The notes: generated by a model not told the origin, from the sequence alone. A DNA stretch of 64,000 nucleotides from Dyella kyungheensis (GCF_016905005.1 NZ_JADIKC010000001.1:1-64000); one strand, 5' to 3'. Positions 1 through 9,224 are shown, counted from the stretch's first letter. Numbers and translations are program-made.

Positions 1-806
1 CGTACATCGTCGTGTTCCTGAACAAGGCCGACATGGTGGACGACGCCGAGCTGCTCGAGCTGGTCGAAATGGAAGTGCGTGAACTGCTCTCCAAGTACGA
101 CTTCCCGGGCGACGACACCCCGATCATCAAGGGTTCGGCCCTGAAGGCGCTGGAAGGCGACCAGTCGGAAATCGGCGTGCCGGCGATCATCGCCCTCGTC
201 GACGCGCTGGACAGCTACATCCCGGAGCCGGTGCGTGCGATCGACAAGCCGTTCCTGATGCCGGTGGAAGACGTGTTCTCGATCTCGGGCCGCGGCACCG
301 TGGTGACCGGTCGTATCGAGCGCGGCATCATCAAGGTCGGTGACGAAGTCGAAGTGGTCGGCATCCGTCCGACCCAGAAGACCACCGTCACGGGCGTGGA
401 AATGTTCCGCAAGCTGCTGGACCAGGGTCAGGCAGGCGACAACGCCGGTCTGCTGCTGCGTGGTCTCAAGCGTGACGACGTCGAGCGTGGCCAGGTGCTG
501 GCCAAGCCGGGCACGATCACCCCGCACACCGATTTCGAAGCCGAAGTCTATGTGCTGTCGAAGGACGAAGGTGGCCGTCATACCCCGTTCTTCAAGGGCT
601 ACCGCCCGCAGTTCTACTTCCGCACGACCGACGTGACGGGCGCCTGCCAGCTGCCGGAAGGCGTGGAAATGGTGATGCCGGGCGACAACGTGAAGATGGT
701 GGTGTCCCTGATCCACCCGATCGCGATGGACGAAGGCCTGCGTTTCGCCATCCGCGAAGGCGGCCGCACCGTCGGCGCCGGCGTGGTGGCCAAGGTCATC
801 AAGTAA
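1..806 (+). CDS. tuf: Elongation factor Tu, 3' part (gene starts before the window)
   Basis: EF-Tu carries aminoacyl-tRNA to the ribosomal A site as a GTP complex. The window opens inside the G domain, about 130 residues after the expected start; the first full codon is at base 3. The guanine-specificity motif NKAD is coded at 21-32 and the GSALKALEG segment follows. Domain 2 begins near the [17 protein letters not shown] stretch, and domain 3 runs to the usual VVAKVIK end. It lies directly upstream of the S10 operon, as in the classical str-S10 arrangement, but a terminator and a 620-bp gap separate the two. No irregularity is visible in the part present. Confidence 0.98.
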   Translation, partial: YIVVFLNKADMVDDAELLELVEMEVRELLSKYDFPGDDTPIIKGSALKALEGDQSEIGVPAIIALVDALDSYIPEPVRAIDKPFLMPVEDVFSISGRGTVVTGRIERGIIKVGDEVEVVGIRPTQKTTVTGVEMFRKLLDQGQAGDNAGLLLRGLKRDDVERGQVLAKPGTITPHTDFEAEVYVLSKDEGGRHTPFFKGYRPQFYFRTTDVTGACQLPEGVEMVMPGDNVKMVVSLIHPIAMDEGLRFAIREGGRTVGAGVVAKVIK

Positions 807-840
807 GACTCGGATGCCGCTCTCGGGCGGCAACCTGAAA

Positions 841-868
841 AAGCCGGCCTCAAGGCCGGCTTTTTTTA
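841..868 (+). terminator. Rho-independent terminator of tuf
   Basis: A perfect 9-bp stem (AAGCCGGCC at 841-849, GGCCGGCTT at 854-862) with a TCAA loop is followed by a run of T at 861-867. It starts 34 bp after the tuf stop codon, so transcription of the S10 operon probably restarts downstream. Confidence 0.93.
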
Positions 869-896
869 TGGGCTGCGCGCGACACGTGCTTTAGAT

Positions 897-1057
897 CGTC
901 AATCCGGCGCAGGCCGGAATCCAGTAGCGGCGAAATCCGGTTGTCGAGCTGAATTGAGCGCTCTTTTTCTGTGTTCGCGAAATCCGCATGCACAGCTACT
1001 GGATCCCGGCCTGCGCCGGGATGACGAGCAAGGTCGCGGCCTACGCCAGAATGACGA
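897..1057. repeat. Inverted intergenic repeat pair plus a degenerate third copy
   Basis: Arms at 897-927 and 996-1026 are reverse complements at 28 of 31 positions and share the core GGCCTGCGCCGG. A third, shorter copy with the same GAATGACGAG tail lies at about 1038-1057. This resembles the widespread extragenic palindromes of xanthomonads (recalled, not searched). It is a different family from the four repeats elsewhere in this window. From 1058 to 1289 I see only a weak TATAGT box (1150-1155) and a 6-bp hairpin (1173-1188), and no gene. Confidence 0.75.
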
Positions 1058-1289
1058 GCGAAGGGGCCGCAGGGCCGGCCACTGAAGAAAAAAGCAAGGA
1101 ATCGCGCAAAAAGAACCGCTTAGCCCTTTTCTTCCGCGCAAGAGTCAGCTATAGTCGCCGTCTTGCCTGTCGCCGAACCTCGGTTCGGACGACCTTACAG
1201 CGAAATGAGGCACAGGAAGTGCTTCGAGTTCGCTGGCCTGGATGGCCAATACGCAAGAGAGGGCTCGGACGACGAAGCATGACGCTTTG

Positions 1290-1319
1290 TTGACCTGGCC
1301 ATTTCGCGCGTTTTATACT
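1290..1319 (+). promoter_or_regulatory. Sigma-70 promoter of the S10 operon
   Basis: TTGACC at 1290-1295 and TATACT at 1314-1319 are 18 bp apart, close to consensus. The predicted start is near 1326, giving a leader of about 165 nt before rpsJ. It is the best promoter in the tuf-rpsJ gap. Confidence 0.8.
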
Positions 1320-1326
1320 TTTCCGT

Positions 1327-1355
1327 CTAGGCGGGCCCATTTTGGGCCTGCCTAG
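1327..1355 (+). promoter_or_regulatory. 5'-terminal hairpin of the S10 leader
   Basis: Two 13-nt arms (1327-1339 and 1343-1355) pair completely, with one G-U and a TTT loop. The stem begins almost exactly at the predicted transcription start and is followed by TCTTTTA. It could protect the 5' end, or act as an attenuator. The L4-controlled S10 leader of enterics is the functional parallel, but I see no direct similarity to it. Confidence 0.6.
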
Positions 1356-1490
1356 TCTTTTAAGGTCGATTTGAGGTGTGGCATCAGCCGCCCGAGAAGC
1401 GACTGGTTGTTGGTAGTAAAGGGTTGTGCGGGTGGGCGAGAAGCTCACTCGAATCACAAGAATTGTTCTTTCGATAACAGGACACGGTTT

Positions 1491-1802
1491 ATGGCGAACC
1501 AAAAGATTCGCATTCGGCTCAAGGCGTACGATCACCGTCTGATCGATCGCTCGGCCAGCGAGATCGTCGAGACTGCCAAGCGCACTGGCGCAACGGTACT
1601 CGGTCCGATTCCGCTCCCGACCAAGATCGAGCGTTACACCATTCTGGTGTCGCCGCACGTCGACAAAGATGCCCGCGACCAGTACGAAACCCGTACCCAC
1701 AAGCGCGTGCTTGACATCGTCGACCCCAACGACAAAACCGTGGACGCGCTCATGAAGCTGGACCTCGCCGCTGGCGTGGACGTTCAGATCAAGCTTGGTT
1801 GA
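1491..1802 (+). CDS. rpsJ: 30S ribosomal protein S10 (NusE)
   Basis: S10 is a head protein of the small subunit and, as NusE, a partner of NusB in antitermination. The 103-residue product starts [21 protein letters not shown] and ends in the typical VDVQIKLG. It includes the conserved [19 protein letters not shown] segment of the long loop. I chose the ATG at 1491 because the family always begins at MxNQKIRI; the open frame upstream is untranslated leader. It is the first gene of the S10 operon, 20 bp before rplC. Confidence 0.98.
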   Translation: MANQKIRIRLKAYDHRLIDRSASEIVETAKRTGATVLGPIPLPTKIERYTILVSPHVDKDARDQYETRTHKRVLDIVDPNDKTVDALMKLDLAAGVDVQIKLG

Positions 1803-1822
1803 GCGAGAGACAGGATACGAAG

Positions 1823-2464
1823 ATGAGTATCGGACTAGTTGGCCGCAAGTGCGGCATGAGCCGACTCTTCACTGAAGATGGCCGTTCGATTCCGGTGACC
1901 CTCATTGAGGCCACCCCGAATCGCGTCACGCAGCTGAAGACGGAAGAAAACGATGGTTACAGCGCTGTGCAGGTCGCAGCCGGCGTCAAGCGTGCCAGCC
2001 TGCTGACGCAGCCGCTGAAGGGTCACTACGCGAAGGCCAAGGTTGAGCCGGGTCGTGGTCTGTGGGAGTTCCGCGTGTCTGCCGACGATCTCGGCAAGTA
2101 CAGCGTGGGCGCCGAGATCAAGGCCGACGACGTGTTTCAGGCAGGTCAGATCGTTGACGTTGCCGGCGTGTCGAAGGGCAAGGGCTTCCAGGGCACCATC
2201 AAGCGTTGGAACTTCACCATGGGTGACGCGACTCACGGTAACTCGCTGTCGCATCGTGCGCCGGGTTCTATCGGTCAGCGTCAGACCCCGGGTCGCGTGT
2301 TCCCGGGCAAGAAGATGTCGGGCCACATGGGTGCGGTCAACCGCACGCAGCAGGGCCTCGAAGTGGTCAAGGTCGACGCCGAGCGTCATCTGATCGCGGT
2401 GAAGGGCGCGGTGCCGGGTGCTACCGGCGGCGACGTCGTCATCCGTCCGACGACCAAGGGCTGA
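1823..2464 (+). CDS. rplC: 50S ribosomal protein L3
   Basis: L3 binds near the 3' end of 23S rRNA and starts large-subunit assembly. The protein has 213 residues and begins [20 protein letters not shown]. The loop reaching the peptidyl transferase centre is present as [20 protein letters not shown]. Its second Gln matches the residue that PrmB methylates in E. coli L3. An in-frame GTG 24 bp upstream is rejected because AGGATACGAAG gives a ribosome binding site for the ATG used. rplD follows after 11 bp. Confidence 0.98.
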   Translation: MSIGLVGRKCGMSRLFTEDGRSIPVTLIEATPNRVTQLKTEENDGYSAVQVAAGVKRASLLTQPLKGHYAKAKVEPGRGLWEFRVSADDLGKYSVGAEIKADDVFQAGQIVDVAGVSKGKGFQGTIKRWNFTMGDATHGNSLSHRAPGSIGQRQTPGRVFPGKKMSGHMGAVNRTQQGLEVVKVDAERHLIAVKGAVPGATGGDVVIRPTTKG

Positions 2465-2475
2465 GGAGAGACGCC

Positions 2476-3078
2476 ATGGAACTCAATGTTATTGGCGCCA
2501 AGCCGCTCAACGTGTCGGACGAAGTGTTCGGCGGTGAGCTCAAGCAGGCCCTGATCCACCAGGTCGTCATCGCCTATCAGGCGGGCGGCCGTGCCGGTAC
2601 CCAGTCGCAGCTGTCGCGCGGCGAGATGTCCGGCACCACCAAGAAGTTCAAGAAGCAGAAGGGCGGCGGCGCCCGTCACGGTGACTACCGTGCACCGATC
2701 TTTGTCGGTGGTGGCCGCACGTTCGCTGCCAAGCCGCGCAGCTACGAGCAGAAGGTCAACCGCAAGTCGTACCGCGTTGCCATCCGTTCGATCCTTGCCG
2801 AGCTGATCCGTCAGGACCGTCTGAAGGTGGTCGAGAGCTTCGGCATCGACACCCCCAAGACCAAGGCGATGGTTGCCAAGCTGGCTGAACTGCAGGTCTC
2901 GGGTCGCGTGCTGCTGGTATCGGAAGACGCCAACGAAGCCACCTTCCTGGCCGCGCGCAACATCCCGTACATCCACGTCGTGGACGTGCTGGCTCTGAAC
3001 CCGGTCAGCCTGGTCGGTTCGGACCACATCGTCATGACCGTCGATGCGGTGAAGAAGATCGAGGAGTGGCTGGCATGA
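2476..3078 (+). CDS. rplD: 50S ribosomal protein L4
   Basis: L4 lines the peptide exit tunnel. In enterics it also represses the S10 operon at its leader, although that control is not established for this lineage. The 200-residue protein has the long basic loop with [19 protein letters not shown] and the conserved [14 protein letters not shown] end. GAGGAGAG sits 7 nt before the ATG. Its TGA overlaps the ATG of rplW (ATGA), so the two are translationally coupled. Confidence 0.98.
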   Translation: MELNVIGAKPLNVSDEVFGGELKQALIHQVVIAYQAGGRAGTQSQLSRGEMSGTTKKFKKQKGGGARHGDYRAPIFVGGGRTFAAKPRSYEQKVNRKSYRVAIRSILAELIRQDRLKVVESFGIDTPKTKAMVAKLAELQVSGRVLLVSEDANEATFLAARNIPYIHVVDVLALNPVSLVGSDHIVMTVDAVKKIEEWLA

Positions 3079-3368
3079 GCAACGAACGCATTCTGAATAC
3101 GCTGCGTGCGCCGCACATCTCGGAAAAGGCTGCGCGCCTGGCCGAGAAGAACCAGTACGTATTCGTGGTTGCTCCCGAAGCAACCAAGGCCGATGTCCGC
3201 GCAGCGGTGGAACAGATGTTCGACGTCAAGGTCGAGCAGGTGAACCTCGTCAATGCCAAGGGCAAGGTCAAGTCCTTCCGTTTCCGCACTGGCAATCGCC
3301 AGGGCAAGCGTAAGGCCTATGTCCGCCTCGCCGATGGCCAGACCATCGACGTGTCGGCCAAAGCCTGA
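3075..3368 (+). CDS. rplW: 50S ribosomal protein L23
   Basis: L23 sits at the tunnel exit and is the docking site for trigger factor and SRP. The product has 97 residues: [19 protein letters not shown] at the start, then [20 protein letters not shown]. The start at 3075 overlaps the rplD stop. An in-frame ATG three codons earlier lies inside rplD and does not fit the family N-terminus. Confidence 0.97.
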   Translation: MSNERILNTLRAPHISEKAARLAEKNQYVFVVAPEATKADVRAAVEQMFDVKVEQVNLVNAKGKVKSFRFRTGNRQGKRKAYVRLADGQTIDVSAKA

Positions 3369-3386
3369 GCCAGGAGTTGAATTGAG

Positions 3387-4208
3387 ATGGCACTGATCAC
3401 TCACAAGCCGACCTCCCCCGGTCGTCGCGACGCAGTCAGCGTTCGCACCGAGGGCCTTCACAAGGGCGCGCCGTACGCGGCGTTGACCGAGGCGAAGACC
3501 AAGAACGGCGGTCGCAATAACTACGGTCGCATCACCGTTCGCCACCAGGGCGGCGGTCACAAGCAGCGTTACCGCATCATCGACTTCAAGCGCGACAAGG
3601 AAGGCATTGCCGCCAAGGTCGAGCGCATTGAATACGATCCGAACCGCACCGCGCATATCGCACTGCTGTGCTATGCCGACGGCGAGCGTCGTTACATCAT
3701 CGCGCCCAAGGGCGTGCAGGCAGGCGATCGCCTGGTGTCGGGCAGCGATGCGCCGATCAAGGCCGGCAACAGCCTGCCGCTGCGCGCCATCCCGGTGGGT
3801 TCGACCATCCACTGCATCGAGATGCGTCCGGGCAAGGGTGCGCAGATTGCGCGTTCCGCCGGCGCTTCGGTCCAGCTGGTTGCTCGCGAATCGGGTTACG
3901 CCACGCTGCGTCTGCGCTCCGGCGAAATGCGCCGCGTGCCGGTCGATTGCCGCGCCACCATCGGTGAAGTGGGCAACGGCGAGCACAGCCTGAAGAAGCT
4001 CGGCAAGGCCGGCGCCAAGCGCTGGTTGGGTATTCGTCCCACCGTTCGCGGTGTGGTGATGAACCCGGTCGACCATCCGCATGGCGGTGGTGAGGGCAAG
4101 ACCTCTGGCGGTCGTCACCCGGTTTCTCCGTGGGGTACGCCGGCCAAGGGCTACAAGACGCGCTCGAACAAGCGCACCCAGCAGTTCATCGTGCGTCGTC
4201 GCAAGTAA
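3387..4208 (+). CDS. rplB: 50S ribosomal protein L2
   Basis: L2 is a primary 23S binder needed for subunit association and peptidyl transfer. The 273 residues match the E. coli length. The conserved C-terminal block with [14 protein letters not shown] is present; its second His is the residue linked to peptidyl transferase activity in E. coli L2. The basic tail ends in FIVRRRK. The start [14 protein letters not shown] follows an AGGAG site. It lies 18 bp after rplW and 12 bp before rpsS. Confidence 0.98.
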   Translation: MALITHKPTSPGRRDAVSVRTEGLHKGAPYAALTEAKTKNGGRNNYGRITVRHQGGGHKQRYRIIDFKRDKEGIAAKVERIEYDPNRTAHIALLCYADGERRYIIAPKGVQAGDRLVSGSDAPIKAGNSLPLRAIPVGSTIHCIEMRPGKGAQIARSAGASVQLVARESGYATLRLRSGEMRRVPVDCRATIGEVGNGEHSLKKLGKAGAKRWLGIRPTVRGVVMNPVDHPHGGGEGKTSGGRHPVSPWGTPAKGYKTRSNKRTQQFIVRRRK

Positions 4209-4220
4209 TAGGAAACGATC

Positions 4221-4493
4221 ATGCCGCGCTCTCTAAAGAAAGGTCCGTTTGTCGACCTGCACCTCGTAAAGAAGGTGGAAGCCGCCGTTTCCGCCAATAA
4301 CAAGCGTCCGATCAAGACCTGGTCGCGCCGCTCGATGATCCTGCCGGAAATGGTCGGCCTGACCATCGCCATCCACAACGGCCGTCAGCATGTCCCTGTG
4401 CTGGTCAACGAGAACATGGTCGGGCACAAGCTCGGCGAGTTCGCGACGACCCGTACGTTCAAGGGCCATGGCGGCGACAAGAAGGGCAAGTGA
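4221..4493 (+). CDS. rpsS: 30S ribosomal protein S19
   Basis: S19 pairs with S13 in the head of the small subunit near the A-site tRNA. It has 90 residues and starts with [15 protein letters not shown]. The conserved [26 protein letters not shown] block is near the C-terminus. The stop codon TGA shares one base with the rplV start (TGATG), which indicates translational coupling. Confidence 0.98.
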   Translation: MPRSLKKGPFVDLHLVKKVEAAVSANNKRPIKTWSRRSMILPEMVGLTIAIHNGRQHVPVLVNENMVGHKLGEFATTRTFKGHGGDKKGK

Positions 4494-4828
4494 TGAGCAC
4501 TGAAGCCAAAGCGATCCTGCGCAGCGCCCGCATTTCGGCGCAGAAGGCACGCCTGGTGGCTGACCTGGTCCGCGGCATGCCCGTGGGCCGAGCCAGCGAC
4601 GTGCTCCAGTTCACCAACAAGAAGGCCGCAGCCCTCGTTCGCAAGGTGCTGCTGTCGGCCGTCGCCAACGCCGAGAACAATCTCGGTGCTGACGTCGACG
4701 AGCTGAAGGTCTCGCGCATCTTCGTGGACGAAGGTCCGGCGATGAAGCGCATGTACGCCCGCGCCAAGGGTCGCGGTTCCCGCATCCTGAAGCGCACGAG
4801 CCACATCACTGTGGTCGTTGGCAACTAA
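4493..4828 (+). CDS. rplV: 50S ribosomal protein L22
   Basis: L22 spans the large subunit and its beta hairpin forms part of the exit tunnel constriction. The protein has 111 residues. The tunnel hairpin is recognisable as [20 protein letters not shown], followed by SHITVVVG. The ATG at 4493 overlaps the rpsS stop. A GTG one codon upstream is possible but less likely. rpsC follows after 14 bp. Confidence 0.97.
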   Translation: MSTEAKAILRSARISAQKARLVADLVRGMPVGRASDVLQFTNKKAAALVRKVLLSAVANAENNLGADVDELKVSRIFVDEGPAMKRMYARAKGRGSRILKRTSHITVVVGN

Positions 4829-4842
4829 AGAGGACGTAGACG

Positions 4843-5592
4843 ATGGGTCATAAAGTTCATCCCACCGGTATCCGCCTCGGCATTGCCAAGGACTGGAACT
4901 CGAAGTGGTACGCCAACAAGGGCGAATACGCCCAGTACCTCGCTGCCGACCTCAAGGTCCGCGAGATGCTGCGCAAGAAGCTGGCACAGGCCGGCATCTC
5001 CAAGATCCTCATCGAGCGTCCGGCCAAGACCGCACGCGTGACGATTCACACCGCCCGTCCGGGCGTGGTGATCGGCAAGAAGGGCGAGGATATCGAGAAG
5101 CTGCGCAAGGAAGTCAGTGACCTGATGGGCGTTCCGGCGCACATCAACGTCAGTGAAGTCCGTAAGCCTGAGCTGGACGCACAGCTGGTTGCCGAGTCGA
5201 TCGCGCAGCAGCTGGAGCGTCGCATCATGTTCCGCCGCGCCATGAAGCGCTCGGTCGGCAACGCGATGCGCCTCGGCGCACTGGGTATCAAGATCAATGT
5301 CTCTGGCCGTTTGAACGGCGCTGAGATTGCTCGTTCCGAATGGAGCCGCGAAGGTCGCGTGCCGCTGCATACGCTGCGCGCCGACATCGACTACGGCACC
5401 GCCGAGGCTCATACGACCTACGGCGTCATCGGCATCAAGGTGTGGATCTACAAGGGCGAGATCTTCGACCTTGCAGCAGCCGGCCAGGAGTCGAAGGAAG
5501 AGCAGTCCCAGCCGCGCCGTGAGGGTGGTGAGGGTCGTCGTGAAGGGCGTCGCGAGGGCGGTGAAGGCCGTCGCGAGCGGACGGCGAAGTAA
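4843..5592 (+). CDS. rpsC: 30S ribosomal protein S3 with an Arg/Glu/Gly-rich tail
   Basis: S3 is part of the mRNA entry site and helicase of the small subunit. The KH type 2 domain is seen in the [18 protein letters not shown] segment (about residues 72-90), followed by the C-terminal domain with [12 protein letters not shown]. The protein has 249 residues, about 16 more than E. coli S3. The extra length is a low-complexity end at residues 225-249 ([24 protein letters not shown]), coded by an imperfect DNA repeat at 5515-5589. The rest is normal. Confidence 0.98.
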   Translation: MGHKVHPTGIRLGIAKDWNSKWYANKGEYAQYLAADLKVREMLRKKLAQAGISKILIERPAKTARVTIHTARPGVVIGKKGEDIEKLRKEVSDLMGVPAHINVSEVRKPELDAQLVAESIAQQLERRIMFRRAMKRSVGNAMRLGALGIKINVSGRLNGAEIARSEWSREGRVPLHTLRADIDYGTAEAHTTYGVIGIKVWIYKGEIFDLAAAGQESKEEQSQPRREGGEGRREGRREGGEGRRERTAK

Positions 5593-5603
5593 GGAGAGTT
5601 GCC

Positions 5604-6017
5604 ATGCTGCAACCTAAGCGAACCAAATACCGTAAGCAGTTCAAGGGCCGTAACGATGGTCTGGCTTTCTCCTCGAACCTCGTCAGCTTTGGCGAGTTCG
5701 GTCTGAAGGCAACCACCTTTGGCGCCCTGACCGCTCGTCAGATCGAAGCCGGTCGTCGTTGCATCACCCGTTTTGTGAAGCGCGGCGGCAAGCTGTGGAT
5801 CCGCGTGTACCCGGACAAGCCCATCACCAAGAAGCCCATCGAAGTTCGAATGGGTGCTGGTAAGGGTGGCGTCGAATACTGGGTCGCTCCGATCCAGCCG
5901 GGCCGCATGCTCTATGAAATCGAGGGTATCGACGAGGCGACGGCACGCGAGGCGTTCCGCCTGGCCGCCGCCAAGCTCTCGGTCCAGACCCAATTCGTGA
6001 CCCGGGCGGTGATGTGA
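5604..6017 (+). CDS. rplP: 50S ribosomal protein L16
   Basis: L16 positions A-site tRNA in the large subunit and is added late in assembly. The 137-residue product begins [19 protein letters not shown]. It contains the conserved [18 protein letters not shown] and [15 protein letters not shown] blocks. In E. coli the Arg before the MGxGKG motif is hydroxylated by RoxA; Arg is present here. GGAGAG lies upstream of the ATG. The TGA is one base before the rpmC start. Confidence 0.98.
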   Translation: MLQPKRTKYRKQFKGRNDGLAFSSNLVSFGEFGLKATTFGALTARQIEAGRRCITRFVKRGGKLWIRVYPDKPITKKPIEVRMGAGKGGVEYWVAPIQPGRMLYEIEGIDEATAREAFRLAAAKLSVQTQFVTRAVM

Positions 6018-6018
6018 T

Positions 6019-6204
6019 ATGGCCATCAAAGATTTGACCACCAAGTCGGCCGACGAGCTGAACAAGCATCTGCTGGACCTCCGCAAGGAGCAGTTCAATC
6101 TGCGCATGCAGAAGGGCACCGGCCAGCTCAATCAGCCGCACCAGCTGCGCCGCGTTCGGCGCGACATCGCCCGCACGAAGTTCGTGCTCGGCGGAAAGAA
6201 GTAA
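6019..6204 (+). CDS. rpmC: 50S ribosomal protein L29
   Basis: L29 is a small two-helix protein at the tunnel exit next to L23. It has 61 residues with the family core [19 protein letters not shown] and then [11 protein letters not shown] near the end. It starts one base after rplP, so it relies on coupled translation. rpsQ follows 12 bp later. Confidence 0.96.
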   Translation: MAIKDLTTKSADELNKHLLDLRKEQFNLRMQKGTGQLNQPHQLRRVRRDIARTKFVLGGKK

Positions 6205-6216
6205 GGGACGGCTGAT

Positions 6217-6477
6217 ATGAGCGACAACCAAAAGCAGACGCGCACCCTCGAGGGCCGCGTCATCAGTAACAAGATGGACAAGACCGTGACGGTCCTGATC
6301 GAGCGCCAGGAACAGCATCCGCTGATCGGCAAGATCATCCGTCGTTCGACCAAGCTTCACGCGCAGGACGACCTGGGCGCGAACGAGGGCGACCTGGTCC
6401 GCATTGCAGAATGCCGTCCCTTGTCCAAGACCAAGCATCACCGCGTGGTCGAAATCATCACGCGCGCTAACGTCTAA
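6217..6477 (+). CDS. rpsQ: 30S ribosomal protein S17
   Basis: S17 is a primary 16S rRNA binder of the OB-fold type. The 86 residues include [38 protein letters not shown] and the REC-like [19 protein letters not shown] end. It is preceded by GGGACGG and followed 14 bp later by rplN. In E. coli this is the last gene of the S10 operon; here no terminator separates it from the spc genes. Confidence 0.97.
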   Translation: MSDNQKQTRTLEGRVISNKMDKTVTVLIERQEQHPLIGKIIRRSTKLHAQDDLGANEGDLVRIAECRPLSKTKHHRVVEIITRANV

Positions 6478-6491
6478 GGGAGGGTGCAGAC

Positions 6492-6860
6492 ATGATCCAG
6501 ATGCAAAGCACGCTATCCGCGGCCGATAACAGCGGTGCTCGCGAACTGATGTGCATCAAGGTGCTCGGCGGCTCCAAGCGCCGTTACGCCGCGATCGGCG
6601 ACGTTATCAAGGTCACCGTGAAAGATGCCATCCCCCGCGGCAAGGTGAAGAAGGGCGAGGTGTACAACGCCGTGGTGGTTCGTACCGCCAAGGGTGTGCG
6701 CCGTCCCGATGGCTCGCTGATCCGTTTCGACGGCAACGCAGCGGTCCTCCTCAACAACAAGCTCGAGCCGATTGGCACCCGTATCTTCGGGCCGGTCACT
6801 CGCGAGCTGCGCAGCGAGAAGTTCATGAAGATCGTCTCCCTCGCGCCCGAAGTGCTCTGA
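6492..6860 (+). CDS. rplN: 50S ribosomal protein L14
   Basis: L14 lies at the subunit interface and takes part in bridges to 16S rRNA. The 122-residue sequence is nearly invariant: [47 protein letters not shown] and the [12 protein letters not shown] end. The gene starts the spc part of the run. In E. coli a separate promoter precedes rplN; in the 14 bp between rpsQ and rplN there is room only for a ribosome binding site (GGGAGGG). Confidence 0.98.
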   Translation: MIQMQSTLSAADNSGARELMCIKVLGGSKRRYAAIGDVIKVTVKDAIPRGKVKKGEVYNAVVVRTAKGVRRPDGSLIRFDGNAAVLLNNKLEPIGTRIFGPVTRELRSEKFMKIVSLAPEVL

Positions 6861-6874
6861 GCGGAGACTAGACC

Positions 6875-7189
6875 ATGAACCGTATCCGCAAGGGTGATCA
6901 GGTCCTCGTGATCACCGGCAAAAACAAGGGTCAGCGCGGCGACGTGCTGCGCGTTGACGGCGACCGCGTGTTCGTCTCCAACGTGAACCTGGTCAAGCGT
7001 CACACCAAGCCGAATCCGCAGGCCAACCAGGCCGGCGGCATCGTCGAGCGTGAGGCTTCGATCCACATCTCCAACGTCCAGCTGTTCAACTCCGCCTCGG
7101 GCAAGGGTGAACGCGTTGGCGCCAAGACGCTCTCTGATGGGCGTAAGGTGCGCGTGTTCAAGTCCTCCGGCGAAGTTGTGGACGCGTAA
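6875..7189 (+). CDS. rplX: 50S ribosomal protein L24
   Basis: L24 initiates assembly of the 5' domain of 23S rRNA. The protein has 104 residues, the same as E. coli, with the KOW motif at the start ([20 protein letters not shown]). [17 protein letters not shown] follows. It lies 14 bp after rplN and 10 bp before rplE. Confidence 0.97.
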   Translation: MNRIRKGDQVLVITGKNKGQRGDVLRVDGDRVFVSNVNLVKRHTKPNPQANQAGGIVEREASIHISNVQLFNSASGKGERVGAKTLSDGRKVRVFKSSGEVVDA

Positions 7190-7199
7190 GGAATCCATC

Positions 7200-7742
7200 A
7201 TGACGACGCGTCTCGAAACGTTTTACAAAGACCAGGTCATCCAGAAGCTCACCGAGCGTTTTGGTTACCAGAACGTGATGCAGGTTCCCCGCATCACCAA
7301 GATCACGCTGAACATGGGCGTGGGCGAAGCGGCGGGCAACAAGAAAGTGCTCGAAAACGCCGTGGCCGACATGGCCAAGATCGCCGGCCAGAAGCCGATC
7401 CAGACCAAGGCCCGCGTGTCGGTTGCCTCGTTCAAGATCCGCGACGGTTGGCCGATCGGCTGCAAGGTCACGCTGCGCCGCGCGCAGATGTGGGAATTCC
7501 TCGATCGCCTGATCAACATCTCGCTGCCGCGTACGCGCGACTTCCGTGGTGTGTCGGGTCGCGCTTTTGACGGCCGCGGTAACTACAACTTCGGCGTCAA
7601 AGAGCAGATCATCTTCCCGGAAATCGACTTCGACGCCGTCGACGCGATGCGTGGCATGGATATCTCCATCACCACCACCGCCAAGTCGGACGAAGAAGCC
7701 AAGGCGCTGCTGGAAGCTTTCAGCTTCCCGTTCCGCAACTGA
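7200..7742 (+). CDS. rplE: 50S ribosomal protein L5
   Basis: L5 binds 5S rRNA and contacts P-site tRNA in the central protuberance. The 180 residues contain [20 protein letters not shown], KKxxT-type RNA contacts and the [22 protein letters not shown] block. The true start is the ATG at 7200 behind AAGGAAT; the longer open frame reads back through rplX. In E. coli the S8 control site lies around this start. I could not recognise that element here. Confidence 0.97.
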   Translation: MTTRLETFYKDQVIQKLTERFGYQNVMQVPRITKITLNMGVGEAAGNKKVLENAVADMAKIAGQKPIQTKARVSVASFKIRDGWPIGCKVTLRRAQMWEFLDRLINISLPRTRDFRGVSGRAFDGRGNYNFGVKEQIIFPEIDFDAVDAMRGMDISITTTAKSDEEAKALLEAFSFPFRN

Positions 7743-7764
7743 TACACGCGAGAGATATCTATCC

Positions 7765-8070
7765 ATGGCAAAGACCTCGATGGTCAACCGCGATATCAAG
7801 CGGACCAAGCTCGTCAAGAAGTACGCCGCCAAGCGCGCCGAACTGAAGGCGATCGTGCTGAGCCCCAACTCCTCGTATGACGAGAAGATGGAAGCCCAGA
7901 CCAAGCTGCAGAAGCTGCCGCGCGACGCGAGCCCGTCTCGCCAGCGCACCCGCTGTGCTCTGACCGGCCGTCCGCGCGCCGTGTATCAGAAGTTCGGCTT
8001 GGGCCGCAACAAGCTGCGCGAAGCCACCATGCGTGGCGACGTGCCTGGCCTGCGCAAGGCCAGCTGGTAA
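7765..8070 (+). CDS. rpsN: 30S ribosomal protein S14 (zinc-independent type)
   Basis: S14 is a late-assembling head protein. At 101 residues it is the long form without the two CxxC pairs; only CALTGRPR remains near residue 72. The conserved end [24 protein letters not shown] is present. The gene is followed by an unusually long intercistronic gap (220 bp) before rpsH. Confidence 0.97.
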   Translation: MAKTSMVNRDIKRTKLVKKYAAKRAELKAIVLSPNSSYDEKMEAQTKLQKLPRDASPSRQRTRCALTGRPRAVYQKFGLGRNKLREATMRGDVPGLRKASW

Positions 8071-8116
8071 GACCCCAAACAGGGCGTTGACGGGTTGCGA
8101 CCCGTTGGCGTTCGAT

Positions 8117-8144
8117 GCGGCGGCGGGCGCCAGCCTGCCGCCGT
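8117..8144 (+). promoter_or_regulatory. Strong hairpin in the rpsN-rpsH gap
   Basis: A 12-bp GC-rich stem (8117-8128 with 8133-8144, closed by two G-U pairs) has a GCCA loop. A second, 6-bp hairpin (8090-8105, loop TGCG) sits just upstream. Neither is followed by a T run, so simple termination is unlikely. Possible roles are protection of upstream mRNA or an r-protein binding site. Confidence 0.6.
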
Positions 8145-8186
8145 TGGCGCGATTTATGCGCTGATGTACGCAAAGTCGGAAAAAGC

Positions 8187-8195
8187 TGTTATAGT
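8187..8195 (+). promoter_or_regulatory. Extended -10 promoter ahead of rpsH
   Basis: TG at 8187-8188, one base, then TATAGT at 8190-8195 makes an extended -10 element. The -35 region (TACGCA with a 17-bp spacer) is poor, as is common for this promoter type. The predicted start is about 90 bp before rpsH, inside the 220-bp gap. Confidence 0.55.
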
Positions 8196-8290
8196 CGTCG
8201 GTCTGCGTTCCGCAGGTCGGCACTGTGCCGGCTCACAATTGAATTGATTTCCGGTTTTTCGGATATCGGTGCACTCTGAAGGATGTTTTC

Positions 8291-8686
8291 ATGAGCATGA
8301 CTGATCCCATCGCCGATCTGTTTACGCGCATCCGCAATGCCCAGCTCACGGGCAAGCAGACCGTAAACATGCCGTCGTCGAAGCTGAAGGTGGCCATCGC
8401 CAACCTTCTCAAGAATGAGGGCTATATCCTCGACGCCAAGGCCTCCACTGCGGAAGGCAAGCCGGTGCTCGAGATCAAGCTCAAGTATTTCGAAGGCCGT
8501 CCGGCTATCGAAACCATTGCCCGTGTCAGCCGTTCCGGTCTCCGCGTCTACCGCGGTAAGGACGAGCTGCCGAAGGTCCTCGGTGGCCTGGGTATCTCGA
8601 TCATCTCGACTTCCGCCGGTCTGCTGACCGACGCGCAGGCCCGTGCCAAGGGTCTGGGCGGCGAAGTCATCGGCCAGGTCGCATAA
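8291..8686 (+). CDS. rpsH: 30S ribosomal protein S8
   Basis: S8 binds the central domain of 16S rRNA and is the translational repressor of the spc operon in enterics. The 131 residues follow the family closely: [61 protein letters not shown] and [27 protein letters not shown] precedes the start. A GTG-free start two codons later is possible, but the MSM form is the usual one. It follows a gap with its own promoter-like box. Confidence 0.98.
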   Translation: MSMTDPIADLFTRIRNAQLTGKQTVNMPSSKLKVAIANLLKNEGYILDAKASTAEGKPVLEIKLKYFEGRPAIETIARVSRSGLRVYRGKDELPKVLGGLGISIISTSAGLLTDAQARAKGLGGEVIGQVA

Positions 8687-8696
8687 GGAGCCGACG

Positions 8697-9224
8697 ATGT
8701 CCCGCGTAGCCAAACAACCGATCAACCTGCCCAAGGGCGTCGAAATCAAGACCGACGCTGACGGCATCTCCGTCAAGGGCCCGAAGGGCACCCTGGCGAT
8801 CCATCACCTGCCGGGCGCCTCGATCAATATCGACAATGGCGTGGCCAACATCGTTCTCGCCGAAGGCGCGGACGACAAGTTCGGTGGCACCCTGCGCGCG
8901 CTGCTGGCCAACATGGTCAAGGGCGTGTCCGACGGTTACGAGCGCAAGCTCGAGCTGGTCGGCGTGGGCTACCGTGCTTCGATGGCCGGCAAGTCGCTGA
9001 ACATTGCCCTGGGCTTCTCGCATCCGGTCGTGTTCGAAGCGCCCGAAGGCATCACCATCGAAACCCCGACGCAGACCGAAATCCTGATCAAGGGTTCGGA
9101 CAAGCAGCGCGTGGGCGAGGTGGCCGCCAAGATCCGTGGCTTCCGTCCGCCGGAACCCTATAAGGGCAAGGGCGTGCGCTACTCCGGCGAGAAGATCACC
9201 CTGAAGGAAGCCAAGAAGGCTTAA
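8697..9224 (+). CDS. rplF: 50S ribosomal protein L6
   Basis: L6 lies near the factor-binding stalk base. The protein has 175 residues in two similar halves. The second half holds [21 protein letters not shown] and the invariant [20 protein letters not shown]. Translation starts at the ATG at 8697 behind AAGGAG. A 106-bp gap with a hairpin follows. Confidence 0.98.
   Translation: MSRVAKQPINLPKGVEIKTDADGISVKGPKGTLAIHHLPGASINIDNGVANIVLAEGADDKFGGTLRALLANMVKGVSDGYERKLELVGVGYRASMAGKSLNIALGFSHPVVFEAPEGITIETPTQTEILIKGSDKQRVGEVAAKIRGFRPPEPYKGKGVRYSGEKITLKEAKKA

Noticed and set aside
1156-1289. A tRNA gene in the tuf-rpsJ gap
   Set aside because: A GGTTCGG stretch suggested a T arm, but no acceptor stem or anticodon arm can be formed.
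2811-4118. 435-codon open frame on the minus strand across rplW-rplB
   Set aside because: It is the antisense shadow of very high GC r-protein genes; no ribosome site and no family resemblance.
5515-5592. Frameshift at the end of rpsC
   Set aside because: The repetitive end keeps frame to a normal stop, followed by a normal spacing to rplP; it reads as a true tail.
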